Positions 59,556 through 64,000 of a stretch of 64,000 nt of DNA are shown here, piece after piece. The position numbers and the translations under genes were made by a program. Where the stretch lies: NCBI GenBank assembly GCA_036679405.1, contig JAVBVZ010000047.1, positions 1 through 64,000 on the forward strand, given 5' to 3'. The notes beneath the pieces are model-generated. The model saw only the letters and a program-made list of their open reading frames with translations, had not been told where the DNA came from and did not search any database. Position 1 is the stretch's first letter, and the number at the start of each line of letters is the position of its first letter. Source of the stretch: JAEYKI01 sp036679405. Its GTDB lineage: Bacteria; Bacillota; Clostridia; Christensenellales; Christensenellaceae.

Positions 59556-59818
59556 TCTACAAGGAAATCGTCATTAAACATTATGATGGCTTAAAGGCAA
59601 AGGCTGCCGCAAGTTTTGTGCAGGTTGCAAACCAATTTGAATCACAGATTTTAATTGAGTACAGCAACAAGAAAATCAATGCAAAGAGCATAATGGGACT
59701 GCTGTCGCTGGGTGTAAAATATGGCGAGTCTATTTATGTGTTTGCCAACGGCAATGATGAAAAGGCAGCTGTAAACGCACTTGTCGAACTGGTTTCCAAG
59801 AATTTTGGAGAGCAGTGA
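59552..59818 (+). CDS. crh: HPr-like protein lacking His15 (Crh-like)
   Basis: 88 residues. HPr fold: GLKAKAAASFVQVANQF aligns with GLHARPAA of HPr and GLQARPAA of Crh, so residue 15 is Lys, not His, and residue 17 is Lys in place of Arg. It cannot accept phosphate from Enzyme I. NAKSIMGLLSLGV keeps Ser46, the HPr kinase target. This is Crh logic: regulatory only, controlled by HprK, probably a CcpA partner. ATGA overlap with whiA. The gene order whiA-crh is that of Bacillus. Confidence 0.9.
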   Translation: MIYKEIVIKHYDGLKAKAAASFVQVANQFESQILIEYSNKKINAKSIMGLLSLGVKYGESIYVFANGNDEKAAVNALVELVSKNFGEQ

Positions 59819-59904
59819 TCTTTAAAAATTCTTTGAACCGTAAACTTTTTTAAAAATATTTGCGTCCCCAAGAGCAGCGCTTTTCGGGCGCCCACATATG
59901 GATC

Positions 59905-59935
59905 AAAAAGCCCCCGCAGATGCGGAGGCTTTTTT
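59905..59935. terminator. Bidirectional terminator
   Basis: AAAAAGCC..CCGC-AGAT-GCGG..GGCTTTTTT between the crh-like gene and uvrC. Confidence 0.9.
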
Positions 59936-59946
59936 GGTAAACAGGG

Positions 59947-61767
59947 TCACTGTCCGCTTTCACCGTGAAAATACGCATAAATCGTTTTGGCAAGCGCCCG
60001 GCTGATCCCGTCTGCACCGGCAAGCTCGTCTATAGAAGCATTTCTGATCTTACCCATGCCGGAAAACTTTTTAAGCAGCGCTTTTTTGCGCGCATCTCCA
60101 ATGCCGGGGATTTTGTCAAGTTCGCTTACGCTTTGCCTTTTTTCCCGCAGGCGGCGGTGGTAGGTAATTGCAAAACGGTGCGCTTCATCGCGCAGAGAGG
60201 TGATCAGCCGGAATTCCGGGCTGTTTTTTTTAAGAAGAATACTGTCGCTCTGTCCCGGAAGAAAGATTTCTTCTTCCCTCTTTGCAAGGCTTATGAGGGG
60301 GATATTTTCCGCCCCCAGTGAATAAAGCGCGTCCATTACCGCGGAAAGCTGCCCTTTCCCTCCGTCCACAACAATCAGGTCGGGCAGGGGCGTAAAGCCA
60401 CGGTCTCCCGAAAGGCCCCGCAAAAGGCGCCGGGTGACCGCTTCTTTAAGAGAGGCGAAATCATTGCTGCCCTCGACCGCTTTAATTTTAAAACGCCTGT
60501 ACAGCTTGCGGCTTGCCGCTCCGTCCTCAAAAACAACCATGGAAGCCACGCTGTCCGTACCCTGCGTATTTGAAATGTCATAACACTCTATCCGGCTGAT
60601 CTCTCCCGTAACGCCGACCGCCTCCGCCAGGCTCCTGAGCGCACGCTTTTTCTTTGCATGCATGCCTTCTTTCAGTTTTACCGCATCCATTGCGTTTTTC
60701 TGCGCCAAAAGCGCCAGCTTTTTATTGTCGCCCCGGCTGGAGCAGGATATCTCCACCTTTCCGCCTTTTTGCGCGGACAGCCATTTTTGCACCGTATCCC
60801 GGTCCGGAAGGCCGGTGGAAATATAAATGTGTTTCGGGATTGCGGGGTTGTCCATATAATACTGTGTCAGAAAGGAAGAGAGTATCTCCCCTTCGTCTTC
60901 CCCGGCATATTCAAAATAATATTTTTCCGCATGGCTTAATTTTCCGTCCCGCACTAAAAATACCTGCAGGGCGGCAACGCTTTCCCCGCAGTAGATTCCG
61001 AATATGTCTTTATCCTTAAGGTTTGGAAATCCGGCTTTCTGGTGGCTGGATATCCGCTCGATCAGACGGATCTTGTCCCGCAGCATTGCCGCTTTTTCAT
61101 AATTCTGGTTTTCAGCCGCCCGGTCCATATCCGCCTTCAGGGCCGCTTTCAATTTGTTTTGCTTCCGGCCCAGCATATCTTTCACTTCACGGACCATCGC
61201 GCCGTATTCGCTTTGGGATATGTTTCCCGTGCAGGGCCCGACACAGCGTTTCATCTCGTAATTCAGGCAGGGCCGTTCTTTTCGCCGGATCATTTTAAGG
61301 ATATCTTTCTTGCAGCTCCGAAGCGGATAAATCTTATAAATGCTGTCCAGAACGTCCCGGATGGTATGCGCCGCAATATACGGGCCAAAATATTTTGCCC
61401 CGTCATTTTTTACTTTGCGCACAATGGTCAGCCGCGGGTAAGGCTCCGAAAGGTCTATCCGCACATACGGATAATGCTTATCGTCTTTTAAAAGGATATT
61501 GTAATAGGGACGGTACTGCTTGATCAAATTGCATTCAAGGATCAGTGCCTCCAGTTCCGTGTCGCAGATAATGTACTCCAGGTCCGCAATGTTGGAAACC
61601 ATGGCCGCAACCTTTGAATACTTCTGCACGCCAGTAAAGTACTGCTTCACCCTGTTTCTTAAAACTTTTGCCTTGCCTACGTATATGACCTTCCCGTCCG
61701 CGTCTTTCATCATATAAACGCCGCTTTTTTGGGGAAGCTGTTTTAATTTGTTTTGGAGTTCTCCCAT
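59947..61767 (-). CDS. uvrC: Excinuclease ABC subunit C
   Basis: 606 residues. GIY-YIG endonuclease domain at the N-terminus (SGVYMMKDADGKVIYVGKAK), a central Cys-rich stretch (CLNYEMKRCVGPCTG), UVR motif about 200-235, RNase H-like 5' nuclease domain (DLIVVDGGKGQLSAV about 465-479) and C-terminal helix-hairpin-helix pair (IPGIGDARKKALLKKF). Dual incision in nucleotide excision repair. Starts two bases before the previous gene's end on this strand. Confidence 0.95.
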   Translation of the reverse strand: MGELQNKLKQLPQKSGVYMMKDADGKVIYVGKAKVLRNRVKQYFTGVQKYSKVAAMVSNIADLEYIICDTELEALILECNLIKQYRPYYNILLKDDKHYPYVRIDLSEPYPRLTIVRKVKNDGAKYFGPYIAAHTIRDVLDSIYKIYPLRSCKKDILKMIRRKERPCLNYEMKRCVGPCTGNISQSEYGAMVREVKDMLGRKQNKLKAALKADMDRAAENQNYEKAAMLRDKIRLIERISSHQKAGFPNLKDKDIFGIYCGESVAALQVFLVRDGKLSHAEKYYFEYAGEDEGEILSSFLTQYYMDNPAIPKHIYISTGLPDRDTVQKWLSAQKGGKVEISCSSRGDNKKLALLAQKNAMDAVKLKEGMHAKKKRALRSLAEAVGVTGEISRIECYDISNTQGTDSVASMVVFEDGAASRKLYRRFKIKAVEGSNDFASLKEAVTRRLLRGLSGDRGFTPLPDLIVVDGGKGQLSAVMDALYSLGAENIPLISLAKREEEIFLPGQSDSILLKKNSPEFRLITSLRDEAHRFAITYHRRLREKRQSVSELDKIPGIGDARKKALLKKFSGMGKIRNASIDELAGADGISRALAKTIYAYFHGESGQ

Positions 61768-61768
61768 A

Positions 61769-63163
61769 TCAGTATCCCAAGTCTATCGCGTACGCCAACA
61801 CATCCCCGGCCAGGGGTGCGGCATGGGCGGACCCATAGCCCGCGCCTTCCAAAACCACGCTAATTGCAAGGGGATGCGCACTTCCGTCCACAAAGCCCAC
61901 AAACCAGGAATGGTTTTTAATCTCGCCGTCATCGCTTACGTATTCGGCTGTTCCGGTTTTTCCGCAAACCGTGACGCCTCCCACCTGCGCGCTGGTTGCC
62001 GTTCCTTCTTCCACGGTTTCCCGCATGAATTCTTTGATGGTTTGGGCCGTGTCCGCGCGCGTCACGGTGGTCAGCGTGTTTGCAGAGTAATCATAAACAC
62101 TGTCCCCGTCATGCAAAACATCCAAAAGCAGTTTTGGCTCCAGCATTTTTCCGTTATTTGCGATTGCCCCGGCGATCATTGCGTTATGCATGGGCGTGAT
62201 CAGATCATTGTACTGCCCAATTCCCGCCCAGGCAACGTCGCCCAGATTGTCCGAAGACTCAAACTGGCTGGAGTACAGCAGGAAATCAGAAAAATTGAAT
62301 TCCGTGTTGTACAAAAAGTTTTTTGCGGTCTGCGCAAGCGTATTGCCGCCCAGCTTGGTGGACAAAAGGCCAAAATATGTATTGCAGGACTCAATAAAGG
62401 CGCTTTCAAGGTCTACGCTGCCGTGCCCGCCGTCTTCGGGGCAGGTGATATCCTGTCCTTCAATGATCTGGCTGCCTGTGCAGTCATAGGTAAAATCTAC
62501 ACCGTTTTCCAGCGCGGCCGCGGCCGTTACGATTTTCATGGTGGAACCCGGCGGATATTTGCCCATGGTTGCCCGGTTGACATATTCCGAACCTTCTTCG
62601 TCCTCTTCCGTAATATACGGCAGGTCTTCCGGGTCAAACGAAGGCTTGCTTACACTGGCCAGCACTTCCCCCGTTTCGGTGTCCAGCACCACCACCGCGC
62701 CGTTATAATCCATATGGTTATAGATATAGGTGCAAAGGTCCGAATCAATGGTCAGCTTTATATCGCTTCCGCTTAAGTCGTCTCCCGAAGCCGCAAGGTT
62801 CAGGCGTTCAAAAACGGACTTGTCATACCCGTACAGATATTTTGCGTAATAGGTCTGCGCGCCGATCGTCTTTCCCTGCGTATCCCCCACAACGTGCGCG
62901 ACCGCGCGCCGCGTATCTCCGTCTGCCGCATACCTGCGCACGCCGCCTTCCGTCCATGCCAGCGCCACGCCGTTGCGGTCATAGACGGTTCCGGCCTCCA
63001 CGCTTTCCCGTGCCGCGGCGATCCGCGGATTATACGGCATGGAAAACCATGTGCTTCCGTATTTGCCCACGGAGTAAGCCAGGTAGCCGCCCAATATTAA
63101 AAACAGCAAAACAAACACGGCCAGGGTAACGCGTATATTGAGCTTGATGTTCGGCTTTTTCAT
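61769..63163 (-). CDS. Class B penicillin-binding protein (transpeptidase)
   Basis: 464 residues. N-terminal cytoplasmic tail and TM helix (about 11-32), a short linker domain, then a transpeptidase domain with S207-T-M-K210 (GKYPPGSTMK), SCN (ESCNTYF) and KTGT (CGKTGTAEY). Class B PBP without glycosyltransferase domain, shorter than PBP2/PBP3 because the dimerisation (pedestal) domain is small; such PbpA-type proteins pair with the FtsW/RodA-family polymerase encoded just upstream. Overlaps that gene by four bases and precedes uvrC by one. Confidence 0.92.
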   Translation of the reverse strand: MKKPNIKLNIRVTLAVFVLLFLILGGYLAYSVGKYGSTWFSMPYNPRIAAARESVEAGTVYDRNGVALAWTEGGVRRYAADGDTRRAVAHVVGDTQGKTIGAQTYYAKYLYGYDKSVFERLNLAASGDDLSGSDIKLTIDSDLCTYIYNHMDYNGAVVVLDTETGEVLASVSKPSFDPEDLPYITEEDEEGSEYVNRATMGKYPPGSTMKIVTAAAALENGVDFTYDCTGSQIIEGQDITCPEDGGHGSVDLESAFIESCNTYFGLLSTKLGGNTLAQTAKNFLYNTEFNFSDFLLYSSQFESSDNLGDVAWAGIGQYNDLITPMHNAMIAGAIANNGKMLEPKLLLDVLHDGDSVYDYSANTLTTVTRADTAQTIKEFMRETVEEGTATSAQVGGVTVCGKTGTAEYVSDDGEIKNHSWFVGFVDGSAHPLAISVVLEGAGYGSAHAAPLAGDVLAYAIDLGY

Positions 63164-64000
63164 ACGACTTCGCCTCCCATCTCCGCAATTTCAGCTTCGT
63201 CATGCTCTCCGTTCTTGATGGCAACGCCCTCAATGATTCCAAGCTGCAGAAAAGCGGAGATCACCGAACTGCCTCCGTAACTTAAGAAAGGCAGGGTGAT
63301 GCCGGTAAGGGGGATCAATTTGATGACTCCGCCGATAATGATAAAGCTCTGCAAAGAAAGCATGACCGTACACCCGAAAACCAAAAGCGCGTCAAACACG
63401 CTGCGCGCATTTAAGGCGATCAGGATACCGCGAATAATAAACACCAAATAAAAGCCGATCAGCAAAAGGCCCGCGATCAGGCCGAACTCCTCGCTCACCG
63501 CCGCAAAGATATAGTCGGTATGCGCGGCCGGGATCACCCCGGGCATGCCGAGCCCAAGGCCGCTTCCCAAAAGGCCGCCGCTTGCAATGGCCATCAGCCC
63601 CTGGACAATCTGATACCCCTCGTCGTTATAAAGGGCCCAGGGATCACGCCATACGTCCACCCGCACTTTTACATGGGAAAACAGGTAGTAGCTTCCCACC
63701 GCGCCCGCGCCGAACACGCCGATGCCGCCCAGCGTGAGCCAGGCGTTTCCGGTGCCCGCATAAAAAACAACCAGAAAAGTGCCGCAGAACAGCAGCGCGC
63801 CGCCAAGGTCTTTGGACAGCACCAGCAGTCCAACGCTGACGGCCGTAAAAACAATATACACCCAAAGCGAACGCATTTTTTTGCGGGTGGATAAAAAATA
63901 TGCGGTTGCGACAATAAAAAGGATCTTTGCAAATTCACTGGGCTGGAAAGAAAAGGGCCCTATGCTGATCCAGTTTTTTGCGCCCCCGATGGTACGGGCA
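63160..64000 (-). CDS. FtsW/RodA/SpoVE-family peptidoglycan polymerase, truncated by the window edge
   Basis: The C-terminal ~280 residues of a SEDS-family protein; the 5' part lies beyond the right edge. I see ARTIGGAKNWISIGPFSFQPSE-F-K (read on the minus strand from 63999), the SEDS-family signature W-x-x-x-G-x(n)-QPSE, followed by several helices, the acidic loop DVWRDPWALYNDEGYQIVQGL, the AHTDYIFAAVSEEFGLIAGL region (VxEExG) and TGITLPFLSYGGSS. These are the family's catalytic and binding elements. It extends lipid II chains with its PBP partner. Whether it is FtsW, RodA or SpoVE cannot be decided. Confidence 0.92.
   Translation of the reverse strand, partial: ARTIGGAKNWISIGPFSFQPSEFAKILFIVATAYFLSTRKKMRSLWVYIVFTAVSVGLLVLSKDLGGALLFCGTFLVVFYAGTGNAWLTLGGIGVFGAGAVGSYYLFSHVKVRVDVWRDPWALYNDEGYQIVQGLMAIASGGLLGSGLGLGMPGVIPAAHTDYIFAAVSEEFGLIAGLLLIGFYLVFIIRGILIALNARSVFDALLVFGCTVMLSLQSFIIIGGVIKLIPLTGITLPFLSYGGSSVISAFLQLGIIEGVAIKNGEHDEAEIAEMGGEVV

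Noticed and set aside
1..64000. CRISPR arrays, transposons, prophage genes, tRNA or rRNA genes
   Set aside because: No regularly spaced repeats, transposase or integrase domains, terminal inverted repeats or conserved RNA-gene stretches were recognised by eye. A covariance-model and IS search would be decisive, and a short tRNA in an intergenic gap could have been missed.

Overview
The window looks like a piece of a Bacillota (Firmicutes) chromosome, most probably class Clostridia, with a fairly GC-rich genome. The evidence is HPr kinase, a WhiA/RapZ/HPr-like cluster, ThiT under a TPP riboswitch, a BtuFCD-type transporter under a cobalamin riboswitch, strong AGGAGG ribosome binding sites, consensus sigma-A promoters, and many short operons separated by hairpin-T-run terminators. 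A family-level placement (for example Christensenellaceae-like) would be a guess. No rRNA, tRNA, CRISPR array, transposase or phage gene was recognised.

Layout. 0.1-1.8 kb: an fsa-type aldolase and a divergent metallo-beta-lactamase-fold hydrolase. 1.8-6.7 kb: a minus-strand type IV pilus/type II secretion-like operon (transglutaminase lipoprotein, PilC-like platform, four small pilin-like or membrane-anchored proteins, PilT), with no PilB-type ATPase or prepilin peptidase in view. 7-9.5 kb: small genes, including a DUF2087/GIY-YIG pair behind a consensus promoter with a tandem operator-like repeat, and a membrane metallophosphoesterase. 9.6-17.4 kb: a tightly coupled seven-gene minus-strand operon, probably for a surface glycan or a phosphorylated glycan modification (two polytopic GT-C-like proteins, a GT2 transferase, a flippase-like membrane protein, a kinase-like protein, a HAD phosphatase, a nucleotidyltransferase). 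17.5-21.2 kb: lipA-lplA, an SDR enzyme, a SHOCT-domain protein. 21.3-25.9 kb: proS and a cobalamin-riboswitch-controlled ABC importer.

26.1-34.2 kb: the arginine operon argC-argB-argD-carB-argF plus a GNAT acetyltransferase, behind a promoter overlapped by two ARG-box-like palindromes; argJ and carA are not in it. 34.3-35.9 kb: nadD-yqeK-rsfS. 36-39 kb: a D,D-carboxypeptidase, an amidohydrolase and an HD nucleotidase. 39.1-42.4 kb: TPP riboswitch and thiT, a TrkA_C membrane protein, a YhfC-type protease, an AhpD-like protein. 42.4-48.2 kb: a GGDEF/HD-GYP response regulator lying between an intact xylulokinase gene and a second, displaced copy of that gene's 3' end, followed by a kinase/HAD-IIA/glycerol-1-phosphate dehydrogenase operon resembling the araB-araL-araM portion of Bacillus ara operons.

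48.3-53.1 kb: dnaE, a 64-residue protein and pfkA. 53.2-59.8 kb: a HAD phosphatase, hprK, a GH25 lysozyme, murB, a PHP protein, rapZ, whiA and an HPr-like protein in which residue 15 is Lys rather than His while Ser46 is kept (Crh-like). 59.9-64 kb: uvrC, a class B penicillin-binding protein and a FtsW/RodA-family gene running off the right edge. Themes that recur are envelope building (murB, PBP, FtsW/RodA, DacF, lysozyme, glycan operon) and HprK/Crh-type carbon control.
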